Source: Devosia sp. (GTDB lineage Bacteria > Pseudomonadota > Alphaproteobacteria > Rhizobiales > Devosiaceae). Taken from it: a DNA stretch of 64,000 nt. The stretch's first letter is position 1, and every line of letters begins with the position of its first letter. A program made the translations under genes and the position numbers. Below the pieces are notes generated by a model. It was given only the letters and a program-made list of their open reading frames with translations. It did no database searches and was not told where the DNA came from. Below, piece after piece: positions 45,718 to 55,056 of the stretch. The DNA lies in the NCBI RefSeq assembly GCF_028290625.1, contig NZ_JAQGJM010000019.1, forward strand, positions 1-64,000, read 5' to 3'.

Positions 45718-46035
45718 ATGGCCACAACACCGTTGAAACGCGCTGACGACCGCCCCTCGACGAACTTACCTGCCGTGCGCACGAGGCTCAAGAAGGCGGG
45801 TGGTTCGCTGATTATGACAGTGCCCGCCCGTGCGCGCGATGCGTTGCAACTGACTGCAGGTCAGGAGGTCACCATCACGGTGGTTGACGATACGCTGGTC
45901 CTGCAAGCAGCCACGCCTGTTCGACCCAAGTACAAACTTGATGAGCTTTTGGCGGAGTGCGATTTCAGTTTGCCCTACAGCGAGGAGGAGCGCGCCTGGA
46001 TCGACGCCGGGCCTGTCGGCCGGGAACTGCTCTAG
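45718..46035 (+). CDS. AbrB/MazE-family antitoxin
   Basis: A 105-residue protein with a SpoVT/AbrB-like swapped-hairpin DNA-binding domain (VRTRLKKAGGSLIMTVPARA, then LQLTAGQEVTITVVDDTLVL; about residues 20-65) and a C-terminal tail (KYKLDELLAECDFSLPYSEEERAWID) that should bind and block the toxin. The ATG at 45718 is preferred to an in-frame GTG at 45709 that lies inside the operator. The toxin gene starts 2 bp after its stop, so the two are coupled. Confidence 0.88.
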   Translation: MATTPLKRADDRPSTNLPAVRTRLKKAGGSLIMTVPARARDALQLTAGQEVTITVVDDTLVLQAATPVRPKYKLDELLAECDFSLPYSEEERAWIDAGPVGRELL

Positions 46036-46037
46036 GC

Positions 46038-46370
46038 ATGGAGCGAGGAGAAATTTGGCATTGCGATCTATCTCCAGCGGCCGGACGCGAACAAAAAGGG
46101 CCGCACTACGTGCTGATCATCTCGCCACGGGCCTTCAACAAAGGGGGCGTTCCACTGGTCTGTCCTATAACCACGGTCGGTAATTCTTCGCGGATGAGGG
46201 GTTTTGCCGTCAATTTATCTGGAGCCGGCACAGGCGTGACCGGAGTGATCCAGGTCGATCAGATTGCGGCCATTGATATCATCGCGCGCAAGGGGCGGGC
46301 GACCGGGGAGAAAGTTCCCGATTTTATCATTGAGGACGTACTGTCTAGACTTGCCACTATCGCGCAATAG
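46038..46370 (+). CDS. MazF/PemK-family mRNA interferase toxin
   Basis: A 110-residue toxin. It has the PemK/MazF features: MERGEIWHCDLSPAAGREQKG (family start with the GxEQxG-like turn), RPALVI-like HYVLIISPRAFNKGG, LVCPITTVGN and GVIQVDQIAAIDIIARKG. Proteins of this family cut single-stranded mRNA at short motifs. No key block is missing, so it is probably active. It follows the antitoxin at a 2-bp distance and ends 15 bp before the convergent mutL stop. Confidence 0.92.
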   Translation: MERGEIWHCDLSPAAGREQKGPHYVLIISPRAFNKGGVPLVCPITTVGNSSRMRGFAVNLSGAGTGVTGVIQVDQIAAIDIIARKGRATGEKVPDFIIEDVLSRLATIAQ

Positions 46371-46385
46371 GCTGAGAGCTTGGGA

Positions 46386-48224
46386 CTAGCGACTCCGCCC
46401 GAACAACCGTTCGATATCCCGCTTCTTGAGCTCCACATAAGTTGGCCGCCCATGGATGCATTGCCCGGAATGGGGGGTCGCCTCCATGTCGCGCAACAAC
46501 GCGTTCATCTCGTCCACCCGCAGCCGCCGCCCCGAGCGTACCGAACCGTGGCAGGCCATGCGGCCGATGATGGCGTCCATGCGATCCTGCAGGGCCGAAC
46601 TGGTCTCCCATTCGGCCAGGCCATCGGCGACGTCGCGCACCAGCCCCGAAATATCGGTCTGGCCCAATAGGGCAGGGGTCTCGCGCACCGCGACGGCGCG
46701 GGGGCCGAAGCGTTCGAGGTACAGCCCGAAGCGTTCCAGCTCGGGGGCTGCCTCTTCGAGGCGGGCGCAGTCTTCTTCGGGCAATTCGATGATCACCGGA
46801 ATGAGTTGCGCCTGGCTCGCGACCGGGCCAGAGGCAAGCTGGGCCTTGAACCGCTCATAGACCAGCCGCTCGTGAGCCGCGTGCTGATCGACCAGCAGCA
46901 GGCCCTCGCCATTCTGGGCGATGATGAAATTGTCGAACATCTGCGCCCGCGCGGTGCCGAGCGGGAACTCCATCAGCTCCGGGCCAACATCGGACATTTC
47001 GACCCGTGCGCTCGGTTCGGTAAAGCCCGACAGGCCAGATTGAGCACCGTACCCCGGCGAGAATGGATTGCTATGGCCCGTGCCGACCACCCGTTCGTAG
47101 CCGCTATTGGGGGACACCGGATCGCTCCAGCGATAGTCCCTCGACGGGCTGGTGGCCGCCGGAGCGCTCGAATAATCCGGCGCCGTGAACGCCCCCAGCA
47201 CATCCTCGGCCACGCTGCTCGAAGCCTTGAACCCCGCCGCCGCCAGAGCTTCGCCGACCGCCCGGATCACTGCGCCGCGCACCGCCCCGGCATCGCGAAA
47301 CCGCAACTCCGCCTTGGCCGGGTGCACGTTCACATCGACCTCCCCCGGATCGACCGCCAGATAAAGCGCGATCACCGGAAACCGGTCACGGAACGTATAG
47401 TCCGCATAGGCCGCCCGCACGGCCCCGACGAGCACCTTGTCGCGCACCGAGCGGCCGTTGACGAAATAGAACTGCGATAGCGAATTGGCCCGCGTATAGG
47501 TCGGCAGGCCCGCCAGCCCCGCCACGACGACACCGTGCCGCGCCGTCGCCAGCTGCACCGCGTTCTGGGCGAAATCATCGCCGATCACCTGCGATAGCCG
47601 CGCCTCCAGCGCCCCCGCACCATTGACCGCAGGCCAGTTGGCGGGGCTGCGATCGCTGCCGTTGAGCACGAAATGCACGCCCGGGTTGGCCATCGCCAGC
47701 CGCTTGACCACATCGGTGATGGCGCCAGCCTCGGCCCGGTCGGTTTTCAGAAACTTGAGCCGTGCCGGAATATTGGCGAACAGGTTCTTCACCTCGACAA
47801 TGGTCCCCCGGTTCATAGCCTGCGGCACCGGCCCATGCCGAACACCGCTCCGCACCTCAATCCGCAGCCCGCTTTCCGCATCCATGCTGCGCGAGGCAAT
47901 GCTCAGTTCCGCCACCGACCCTATCGAGGCCAGCGCTTCGCCACGAAATCCCAGCGTGCGGATATCGTCGAGATCGTCGGCGCTGAGCTTGGAGGTGGCG
48001 TGGCGCTCCACCGACAGCAGCAGATCGGCGCCATCCATGCCATGGCCATCGTCCTCGATACGCATCAGCCCTTTGCCGCCCATGGCCGTGGTGACGACGA
48101 TCCGGGCAGCCCCGGCATCGATGGCATTCTCGACCAGTTCCTTGACCACGCTGGCCGGGCGCTCCACCACCTCGCCGGCAGCGATGCGGTTGATCAGGTC
48201 TTCGGGCAGTTGACGGATGGGCAA
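46386..48224 (-). CDS. mutL: DNA mismatch repair protein MutL
   Basis: A 612-residue GHKL ATPase that links mismatch recognition to strand removal. The N-terminus has IRQLPEDLINRIAAGEVVER, VENAIDAGA, DDGHGM and GFRGEALASI. The C-terminal domain has the endonuclease motif DQHAAHERLVYE and the associated ACHGSVRSGRRL and CIHGRPTYVEL motifs, so it should be a nicking MutL, as expected where MutH is missing. The start is TTG at 48224, with AAGGAG upstream; there is no ATG in a suitable place. Divergent from fabV. Confidence 0.95.
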   Translation of the reverse strand: MPIRQLPEDLINRIAAGEVVERPASVVKELVENAIDAGAARIVVTTAMGGKGLMRIEDDGHGMDGADLLLSVERHATSKLSADDLDDIRTLGFRGEALASIGSVAELSIASRSMDAESGLRIEVRSGVRHGPVPQAMNRGTIVEVKNLFANIPARLKFLKTDRAEAGAITDVVKRLAMANPGVHFVLNGSDRSPANWPAVNGAGALEARLSQVIGDDFAQNAVQLATARHGVVVAGLAGLPTYTRANSLSQFYFVNGRSVRDKVLVGAVRAAYADYTFRDRFPVIALYLAVDPGEVDVNVHPAKAELRFRDAGAVRGAVIRAVGEALAAAGFKASSSVAEDVLGAFTAPDYSSAPAATSPSRDYRWSDPVSPNSGYERVVGTGHSNPFSPGYGAQSGLSGFTEPSARVEMSDVGPELMEFPLGTARAQMFDNFIIAQNGEGLLLVDQHAAHERLVYERFKAQLASGPVASQAQLIPVIIELPEEDCARLEEAAPELERFGLYLERFGPRAVAVRETPALLGQTDISGLVRDVADGLAEWETSSALQDRMDAIIGRMACHGSVRSGRRLRVDEMNALLRDMEATPHSGQCIHGRPTYVELKKRDIERLFGRSR

Positions 48225-48371
48225 GGGCGATTCTCCTTGGCCCCAATATAGGCGATGCCAGCGCGGTTTCCGACCCGGTTCGCACGATTGCACACCGCCG
48301 CAACTGCACCGGTGTGACAGGCGCCCGCCTGTCTGCTATGTGCGGTCCCAGATTTATTCCGGAGCGCTGCC

Positions 48372-49544
48372 TTGATCATCGAACCCAAGATTCGCGGTTT
48401 CATCTGCACCACCGCTCACCCGGTCGGTTGCGCCACCAATGTCCAGCGCCAGATCGACCATGTGGTCGTCAAGGGCGCGATCCCCTCGGGTCGCAAGCGC
48501 GTGCTGGTGCTCGGCTGCTCCACGGGCTACGGGCTGGCCTCGCGCATCGTCACCACCTTTGGCAGCGATGCCGACACCGTCGGCGTGTCGTTCGAGCGCC
48601 CACCCGCCGAAAACAAGACCGCCAGCGCCGGCTGGTACAATAACCGTGCCTTCGAACAGCGCGCAAAAGCCGCCGGCCGCGTCGCCATCACCGTGGAAGG
48701 CGACGCCTTTTCCGATGCCATCAAGGCCGAGGTCGTCGAGGCCATCAAGGCCAATCTCGGCCAGGTCGACCTCATCGTCTATTCGGTTGCCTCCCCGGTC
48801 CGTACCGATCCGGTGGACGGCGTTACCTATCGCTCGGCCATCAAGCCGTACGGCAGCGCCGTAACCTCCAAGACGCTCAATACCGGCACCGGCGAAGTGT
48901 CCGAAATTTCGGTCGAGCCCGCGACCGAGGAAGAAGCCGCGTCCACCGTCAAGGTCATGGGCGGCGAAGACTGGGAACTCTGGATCAAGGCATTGTCGCA
49001 AGCCGGTGTTCTCGCCGATGGCTTCCAGTCGCTCAACTATACCTATCTCGGCAGTGAATTGACCTGGCCGATCTACCACAAAGGCACCCTGGGCAAGGCC
49101 AAAGCCGACCTCGATCGGGCTGCCGCCGCCATTCGCGCGCAGTTCGGTGATCAGGCCGCCCATGTGGTGGCGCTCAAGGCTGTGGTGACGCAGGCCAGCT
49201 CCGCCATCCCGGTCGTTCCTCTATATGGGACCCTGCTCATCAAGGTCATGGACGAAATGGGCATTGGCGAAGGCACCATCGAGCAGATCGACCGCCTGTT
49301 CAGGGTGAAATTGCAGGATATCGCGCTCGACGAGGCCGCCCGCATCCGCGTCGACGATTGGGAACTGTCCCCAACCGTGCAGGCCGAGCTCAAGAAGCGC
49401 TGGGCCGAGCTCACCACCGAAACCCTGCCTGCGCTTGCCGACCTGCCAAAATATCGCGAGGAATTCCTCAAGCTATTCGGCTTCGGCCTGGGCGGGGTCG
49501 ATTACACCGCCGACGTCGATCCGCAGGTTGTTCCCGCCGCCTGA
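48372..49544 (+). CDS. fabV: Enoyl-ACP reductase FabV
   Basis: A 390-residue NADH-dependent trans-2-enoyl-ACP (CoA) reductase, the last step of each fatty-acid elongation round. It begins MIIEPKIRGFICTTAHPVGC, has the nucleotide-binding VLGCSTGYGLASRI and the FabV active-site motif Y-x8-K in WPIYHKGTLGKAK. The start codon is TTG at 48372. FabV is known to be resistant to triclosan, whereas most alphaproteobacteria rely on FabI. tadA follows at 7 bp and fabA lies nearby on the other strand. Confidence 0.95.
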   Translation: MIIEPKIRGFICTTAHPVGCATNVQRQIDHVVVKGAIPSGRKRVLVLGCSTGYGLASRIVTTFGSDADTVGVSFERPPAENKTASAGWYNNRAFEQRAKAAGRVAITVEGDAFSDAIKAEVVEAIKANLGQVDLIVYSVASPVRTDPVDGVTYRSAIKPYGSAVTSKTLNTGTGEVSEISVEPATEEEAASTVKVMGGEDWELWIKALSQAGVLADGFQSLNYTYLGSELTWPIYHKGTLGKAKADLDRAAAAIRAQFGDQAAHVVALKAVVTQASSAIPVVPLYGTLLIKVMDEMGIGEGTIEQIDRLFRVKLQDIALDEAARIRVDDWELSPTVQAELKKRWAELTTETLPALADLPKYREEFLKLFGFGLGGVDYTADVDPQVVPAA

Positions 49545-49551
49545 TCCAGCC

Positions 49552-50007
49552 ATGACCATGCCGCTCACCCCAATGGACCTCGCTTTGGCGCTTGCCGAAC
49601 AAGCGGCGGCCGACGGCGAGGCGCCAGTGGGGGCGGTGGTGGTCGAAAATGGTGTGGTACTCGCCGCCGAGCGCAATCGCATGAAGGCGCTCAACGACCC
49701 CACGGCGCATGCTGAAATGCTGGTCATCCGCGCCGCGCTCGCCAAGCGAGGCACCGGCCGTCTTGATGGCTGCGATCTCTACGTAACGCTGGAGCCCTGC
49801 GCCATGTGCGCCGGCGCCATCGCCCATGTCCGGCTGCGGCGGCTGTATTTCGGCGCCGAGGATATCAAGGCCGGGGCCGTCGAGAACGGCATAAGGCTGT
49901 TCGAACAGCCCACTTGCCACCACGCCCCTGAGGTCGTCGGTGGCCTCAGCGCCGAGCGATCGGCGACATTGCTGCGGTTATTTTTCCAGTCCCGCCGCGG
50001 CAACTAA
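49552..50007 (+). CDS. tadA: tRNA-specific adenosine deaminase
   Basis: A 151-residue zinc deaminase that makes inosine at the wobble position of tRNA-Arg(ACG). It has VPVGA-like APVGAVVV, the zinc and catalytic motif AHAEM, and TLEPCAMCAGAI. The start is ATG 49552; an in-frame ATG at 49558 is possible. It follows fabV by 7 bp, so the two are probably co-transcribed. Confidence 0.93.
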   Translation: MTMPLTPMDLALALAEQAAADGEAPVGAVVVENGVVLAAERNRMKALNDPTAHAEMLVIRAALAKRGTGRLDGCDLYVTLEPCAMCAGAIAHVRLRRLYFGAEDIKAGAVENGIRLFEQPTCHHAPEVVGGLSAERSATLLRLFFQSRRGN

Positions 50008-50068
50008 GGCGTGGCGCCTGGCTGCGGCGGTGGAGGACTTCCTCACCGCCATGCCGGCCTGATGGCCT

Positions 50069-50599
50069 CTATTCCGCCGGCCTGATCAGGCCCACTTTCA
50101 TATCCTTGGCCGTGTAGATGACCTTGCCATCGGCGATGACGCGGCCATCTGCCATGCCGAGAGTCAGCGCCCCCCGTTTGACGCGGTGCATGTCGACCTC
50201 ATACCGGACGAGCTTGGTTTTAGGCGTGATGTCGCCCCGGAATCGCACTTCCCCGACCCCGATCGCGCGTCCCTTTCCGGGCGAGCCCGACCATCCCAGC
50301 CAATAGCCGACAATCTGCCACATCGCGTCGAGCCCCAGGCATCCCGGCATGACGGGATCGCCGGCAAAATGGCAGTCGAAAAACCAGAGCTCGGGAGAAA
50401 TATCCAGCTCGGCCACGACGTGCCCCTTGCCATGCTCGCCGCCGTCCATGCTGATTTCCACAATCCGGTCCATCATCAGCATCGGCGGCGATGGCAATTG
50501 CGCATTGCCCGGCCCGAAATCGCCGCCACGGGCCGAGCTCAGCAGGTCATCCTTGCTATAGGAGGACTGCGGCTTGTGAAATGTATGGGGATCGGCCAT
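50069..50599 (-). CDS. fabA: 3-Hydroxyacyl-ACP dehydratase/isomerase FabA
   Basis: A 176-residue hot-dog-fold enzyme that dehydrates 3-hydroxydecanoyl-ACP and isomerises the product, starting unsaturated fatty-acid synthesis. The active-site region is [20 protein letters not shown] (catalytic His and Asp), and the ends are standard for FabA. Its usual partner fabB is not next to it. It converges with tadA. Confidence 0.95.
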   Translation of the reverse strand: MADPHTFHKPQSSYSKDDLLSSARGGDFGPGNAQLPSPPMLMMDRIVEISMDGGEHGKGHVVAELDISPELWFFDCHFAGDPVMPGCLGLDAMWQIVGYWLGWSGSPGKGRAIGVGEVRFRGDITPKTKLVRYEVDMHRVKRGALTLGMADGRVIADGKVIYTAKDMKVGLIRPAE

Positions 50600-50670
50600 C
50601 GATTGCGCTCCAGGTTGAGCTGGCTAGCAATACTGCAATGCAATGGAGTTTCAACCTGCAGACGGGCAGA

Positions 50671-51543
50671 CTACCCGACCTTGACCTTCTGCTGGTCCGC
50701 CATCCAGGCCTCGATCTTGGCGTCGAGGATGCGCTTGAAGCGGTCTTTTTCCTTCTCGGCGTGGCCGACGATTTCCTTGACGCGCCAAAATTCCATGGCG
50801 CCGAACGAGGCGACGTGGGGGCGGATATACATGTCGGGCGGATAGGCGGCCATCATGTGCGCGGTCAGCGAATGCATCATGATCTGCGCCGAGCCGAACC
50901 ACAGGTCGAGCGCCTTGTGGTCGGTCTTGGTGATGCCTTCGGATGGGTCGCCATTGACATCGATGCCGATCAGGAAATCGGTATCGATGTCGGCCTGGTC
51001 GAGCGGCAGCGGATTGACCACGCCGCCATCCACCAGGATATGATTGGCATAGGTGACGGGCTTGAACAAGCTCGGAATGGCGATCGAGCCGGCAATGGCG
51101 GGACGCAGATGGCCCGAGCTGAACACCACCTGGTGCCAGGATTGGAAATCGGTCGCCACCACATAGAGCGGGATCTTGAGATCCTTGAACTCGTCTGGGA
51201 AGCCTGGCGGCGTAAAGGCGTCCACAATGCTGGTGGCGTCGAGCTGCATCGAAATGCCGTTCTTGAGGATGCCGCCGATGCCGCGCAATTGCGTCGCCCA
51301 CAGCTTGCTGGCGATAATGCGCATCGTGCCCAGCACGTTGTAGGAATGCTCGCGCAGTTCCGCGCCGCTCATGCCTGAGGCCCAGCCGGCGCCGATCAGC
51401 GCACCGATCGAGGTGCCCGAAATCACGCTGGGCTTGAGACCCAGCTCGTCCATTGCCTCGATATAGGGAATGTGCGTGAGCCCGCGCGCCGAGCCGCCGC
51501 CGAGAGCCACGCCAATTCGTGGACCTGAAACCGTACTTGCCAT
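50671..51543 (-). CDS. Patatin-like phospholipase family protein
   Basis: A 290-residue lipid hydrolase of the RssA/patatin family. The oxyanion hole is GGGSARG, the nucleophile motif is GTSIG (GxSxG), and the catalytic Asp is in DGGVVNPLP, so the Ser-Asp dyad is complete. No signal peptide is seen, hence probably cytosolic. The ATG at 51543 (MASTVSGPRIGVALGGG) gives the family start; the frame upstream of it is not typical. Its substrate is unknown. Confidence 0.9.
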   Translation of the reverse strand: MASTVSGPRIGVALGGGSARGLTHIPYIEAMDELGLKPSVISGTSIGALIGAGWASGMSGAELREHSYNVLGTMRIIASKLWATQLRGIGGILKNGISMQLDATSIVDAFTPPGFPDEFKDLKIPLYVVATDFQSWHQVVFSSGHLRPAIAGSIAIPSLFKPVTYANHILVDGGVVNPLPLDQADIDTDFLIGIDVNGDPSEGITKTDHKALDLWFGSAQIMMHSLTAHMMAAYPPDMYIRPHVASFGAMEFWRVKEIVGHAEKEKDRFKRILDAKIEAWMADQQKVKVG

Positions 51544-51682
51544 GTCCCGCTCCTTGCCCTTGGACCGGAGGCGGTCGATCAGCGCCTGGCCGCGCTGTTG
51601 CAGCGGGGTGGATGGACGCTCGTCCGATGTCTGGTCAAAGACAGTTGATAGATAGGGTAGGCCCGCGAGGTTTACGAAGGGT

Positions 51683-52957
51683 TCAGACGCCGTTGCGGGC
51701 GATTTCGCGCCAGCCGATGTCTCGGCGGCAAAAACCCTGTGGCCAATCAATCTGTTCCACGGCCGAGTAAGCACGGTTTTGCGCTTCCTGCACATCGGCG
51801 CCCAACGCGGTGACATTCAACACGCGCCCGCCGTGAGCTAGTAAACGCGCACCTTCGCGCCGCGTTCCCGCATGAAAGACTTGTATTGTCGAAGTATCGA
51901 GGCCATCGGCACCCTTGATTTCTGAGCCGTTGGTGTAAGGGCCGGGATAGCCCTTGGTGGCGAGGATGACGGTCAGGGCGAATTGATCTGTCCACGCCAC
52001 GCTGCGGCCTTTGAGATCGCCTGTCGCGGTCCACAGCAGCAATTGCAGTAGGTCCGATTGCAGCCGCATCATCATGACCTGGGTTTCGGGATCACCGAAC
52101 CGGGCATTGTATTCCACCAGCTTCGGACCATCCGCCGTCAGCATCAGCCCGGCATAAAGCACCCCTTGATAGGGCGTGCCGCGCGCGGCAAGACCCCGCA
52201 CGGTCGGTTCGATAACCTGGGCCAGCGTCTGCTCGTAGATTTCCCGCGTCATCACCGGGGCAGGGGAGTAGGCGCCCATGCCGCCGGTATTGGGTCCGGT
52301 ATCGCCGTCGAAGGCGCGCTTGTGGTCCTGTGCGGTGGTCAGCGGCAGGATATTTTCTCCATCGCAGAGCACGAACAGGCTGACCTCCTCGCCCCCCATG
52401 AATTCCTCGATCACCACCTCGGCACCCGACGCCCCAAAGGCGCCAGAGAAGCAGTCGATGATGGCCTCTTCCGCTTCCTCGACGCTCATCGCCACCGTGA
52501 CGCCCTTGCCGGCGGCCAGGCCATCGGCCTTGATCACGATTGGTGCGCCTCGCACATAGAGGTAGGCGAGGGCCGCGGCTTCATTGTCGAAGCGTCCATA
52601 GGCGGCGGTGGGAATGCCCATCTCATCGCACAAAGCCTTGGTAAAGCCCTTGGAGCCCTCCAACTGGCCCGCCGCCTTGGATGGGCAGAAGCATTTGAAA
52701 CCAGCGGCGCGGACATCATCGCCCAGGCCGGCGACGACCTGCGCATCCGGCCCCACGACGACGAAGTCGATCGCCATCAGCTTGCAGAAATCCGTGACGG
52801 CCTTGTGGTCGGTAATGTCCATGACCACGTTCTCGGCCACCGACCCGGTGCCACCATTGCCCGGCGCGATGAACAGCTTGGTCAGCAGCGGCGACTGCGC
52901 GATTTTCCACGCCAAAGCATGCTCGCGGCCGCCCGAACCGATCACTAGAACGCGCAT
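51683..52957 (-). CDS. purD: Phosphoribosylamine-glycine ligase
   Basis: A 424-residue ATP-grasp enzyme, second step of purine synthesis (GAR synthetase). It begins MRVLVIGSGGREHALAWKIA, has GPDAQVVAGLGDDVRAAG, VIKADGLAAGKGVTVA and MTREIYEQTL, with the C-terminal VEYNARFGDPETQVMMMRL. All conserved blocks are present. The start is ATG 52957; the nine codons before it are unlikely. It is divergent from xseA, with palindromic repeats between. Confidence 0.96.
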   Translation of the reverse strand: MRVLVIGSGGREHALAWKIAQSPLLTKLFIAPGNGGTGSVAENVVMDITDHKAVTDFCKLMAIDFVVVGPDAQVVAGLGDDVRAAGFKCFCPSKAAGQLEGSKGFTKALCDEMGIPTAAYGRFDNEAAALAYLYVRGAPIVIKADGLAAGKGVTVAMSVEEAEEAIIDCFSGAFGASGAEVVIEEFMGGEEVSLFVLCDGENILPLTTAQDHKRAFDGDTGPNTGGMGAYSPAPVMTREIYEQTLAQVIEPTVRGLAARGTPYQGVLYAGLMLTADGPKLVEYNARFGDPETQVMMMRLQSDLLQLLLWTATGDLKGRSVAWTDQFALTVILATKGYPGPYTNGSEIKGADGLDTSTIQVFHAGTRREGARLLAHGGRVLNVTALGADVQEAQNRAYSAVEQIDWPQGFCRRDIGWREIARNGV

Positions 52958-52976
52958 GGCAGTCTCCGTGTTCTCA

Positions 52977-53098
52977 GTCGTCACCCTTCTCCCCTTGTGG
53001 GAGAAGGTGGCGCGTAGCGCCGGATGAGCGGGTTGCGATGGCCAAAGCTACCCCTCACCCGCCCTTCGGGCACCCTCTCCCACAAGGGGAGAGGGGGA
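52977..53098. repeat. Paired palindromic repeats (family A) between purD and xseA
   Basis: Two units, 52977-53032 (TCGTCACCCTTCTCCCCTTG ... GGCGCGTAGCGCC-GGATGAGCGGG) and 53050-53098 (CCCCTCACCCGCCCTTCGGG-CACC ... AAGGGGAGAGGGG), lie in the gap between divergent genes. The second is the clearest example of family A. Nothing else was seen in this gap. Confidence 0.85.
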
Positions 53099-53146
53099 GC
53101 AAGAGCCGAATGCGAAGGTGACCCAACTCTTGACGCATCCGCCTCG

Positions 53147-54784
53147 ATGGCGCACCAGAACACCATGGCCGAAACCCTGACCAACGCCACCGAATATACC
53201 GTTTCCGAGATTGCCCAGGCGGTCAAACGCACGGTCGAGGAAGAGTTCGGCTATGTGCGGGTGCGCGGCGAGATCTCCGGATTTCGCGGGCAGCATTCGT
53301 CCGGCCATGCCTATTTCACGCTGAAAGACGAGAACGCGTCGATGGACGCGGTGGTATGGAAGGGCAATTGGGCGCGCCTCGCCTTCAAGCCCGAAGAAGG
53401 ACTGGAAGTCATCGCCACCGGGCGGCTGACGACCTTCCCGCGCTCGTCCAAATACCAGATCGTCATCGACAATATCGAGCCGGCCGGCGCCGGTGCGCTG
53501 ATGGCGCTGCTCGAGGAACGCCGCAAGAAACTGCTGGCCGAAGGTCTGTTCGACCGTGAACGCAAGCGCGAAATCCCCTATCTGCCGCGCGTCATCGGTG
53601 TCATCACGTCGCCGACCGGTGCGGTGATCCGCGATATCCTGCATCGCCTGGCGGACCGTTTTCCCAGCCATGTGCTGGTGTGGCCGGTCCGCGTGCAGGG
53701 CGATACCTGCGCCCCCGAGGTGGTCAACGCCATCGAGGGTTTTAACGCGCTGCTTCCCAATGGCCCTATTCCGCGCCCCGACTTGCTGATCGTCGCCCGC
53801 GGCGGCGGCTCCATCGAAGACCTCTGGGGCTTCAACGAGGAAGCCGTGGTCCGCGCCGTCGCCGCCAGCGGCATTCCGATCATTTCGGCCGTGGGCCACG
53901 AAACCGATACCACGCTGATCGACTACGCCGCCGACATGCGCGCGCCCACCCCCACCGCCGCCGCCGAAGCCGCGGTGCCGGTGCGCGCCGAACTGGTCGG
54001 CTACGTCGATGATCTCGGCTCCCGCCAACGCCAGGCCGCGCGCCGCATCTCCGCTAGCGCCCGCGATCGCCTCCGCGCCGCGGTGGCCGGACTACCCCGT
54101 CCTGCCGACCTCGTCGCCACGCAGCGTCAACGCCTCGATCACGCCGCCACCAACCTCCTGAGCGGCCTGCGCCACTCCGTGCAGCGCCAGCGCGTGCAGT
54201 TTTCCCGCATCGAGCCGCGCCTCGGCCCGCAGGTCCTGCGCCAGCGCAGTCAGGACTTGGCGCAACGCCTCGCAAATCTCTCCGGTCGCTCCGAAACCGG
54301 CCTGCGCAAGACCGTCGACCGCGCTCGCCTGACCTTCGATCCACGCGCCGATCGCCTGCTGCCATCCGCCAAGCGGCTGGTCGAGCGCAAGTCGTCGTCG
54401 CTGGCCGCCATCGGCCCCAAACTCTCACCCAATGCCCTCAGGGCCGAACTCCGCCATTCGCAAACCCAACTGGCTCCACTGGCCGCCCGCCTCCTGGCCA
54501 ACTTCAGCGCAAGCCTCGTGCAACGCCGTTCCGCCCTCGACCAAGCCGGCAAGCTACTGGCTTCGGTGGGCTATGAGAGCGTGCTAGCGCGCGGCTTCGC
54601 CATCGTCACTGACGGGCAGGGGCAATTGGTTCGTTCCAAGCAGGGACTCGAAGCCGGCGACCCCCTGACCATCCGGTTCGCCAATGACGAGACCGTGCCC
54701 GTGCTGGTCACCGGCGCCCATGTAGCGCCCAGGAAAAAGCCACGGCAGGCAACTGATAACGATCCGCAGGAAAGCCTCTTTTGA
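53147..54784 (+). CDS. xseA: Exodeoxyribonuclease VII large subunit
   Basis: A 545-residue subunit of exonuclease VII, which degrades single-stranded DNA. The N-terminal OB fold (EYTVSEIAQAVKRTVEEEFG, VRVRGEISGFRGQHSSGHAY) is followed by the catalytic region VITSPTGAVIRDILHRL, VARGGGSIEDLWGFNEE and SAVGHETDTTLIDY. A long Arg-rich coiled-coil stretch follows. ATG 53147 (MAHQNTMAETL) or ATG 53165 may be the start. The small subunit xseB is not in the window. Confidence 0.94.
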   Translation: MAHQNTMAETLTNATEYTVSEIAQAVKRTVEEEFGYVRVRGEISGFRGQHSSGHAYFTLKDENASMDAVVWKGNWARLAFKPEEGLEVIATGRLTTFPRSSKYQIVIDNIEPAGAGALMALLEERRKKLLAEGLFDRERKREIPYLPRVIGVITSPTGAVIRDILHRLADRFPSHVLVWPVRVQGDTCAPEVVNAIEGFNALLPNGPIPRPDLLIVARGGGSIEDLWGFNEEAVVRAVAASGIPIISAVGHETDTTLIDYAADMRAPTPTAAAEAAVPVRAELVGYVDDLGSRQRQAARRISASARDRLRAAVAGLPRPADLVATQRQRLDHAATNLLSGLRHSVQRQRVQFSRIEPRLGPQVLRQRSQDLAQRLANLSGRSETGLRKTVDRARLTFDPRADRLLPSAKRLVERKSSSLAAIGPKLSPNALRAELRHSQTQLAPLAARLLANFSASLVQRRSALDQAGKLLASVGYESVLARGFAIVTDGQGQLVRSKQGLEAGDPLTIRFANDETVPVLVTGAHVAPRKKPRQATDNDPQESLF

Positions 54785-54830
54785 CGCGCAGCATTGAGCG
54801 CTATATCGAGTGCCAGCAAGGATTTGTGCG

Positions 54831-55052
54831 ATGAACATTTTCGATAAAGGGTTCACCCCCGCTGAAGCGGTGATCCGCTACCTGGATGGCGACTACGTGG
54901 TGATCAAGCCAGGCACCTTCGTGCGCTGCGCTATCACCGGCAAGACCATTCCGCTCGATGAATTGTTCTATTGGAGCGTCGACCGCCAGGAGGCCTATGC
55001 CGACGCGGTGGTTGCCAATGAGGCGCTCGAACGCTTCGGCCGCGGGAACTGA
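54831..55052 (+). CDS. DUF2093 family protein
   Basis: A 73-residue protein: MNIFDKGFTPAEAVIRYLDG, then DYVVIKPGTFVRCAITGKTI and PLDELFYWSVDRQEAYA. This matches the DUF2093 family, found in alphaproteobacteria commonly right after xseA. Its function is unknown; a single Cys (FVRCAITG) is conserved. It starts at ATG 54831 and ends 4 bp before the next gene. Confidence 0.87.
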   Translation: MNIFDKGFTPAEAVIRYLDGDYVVIKPGTFVRCAITGKTIPLDELFYWSVDRQEAYADAVVANEALERFGRGN

Positions 55053-55056
55053 GGCG

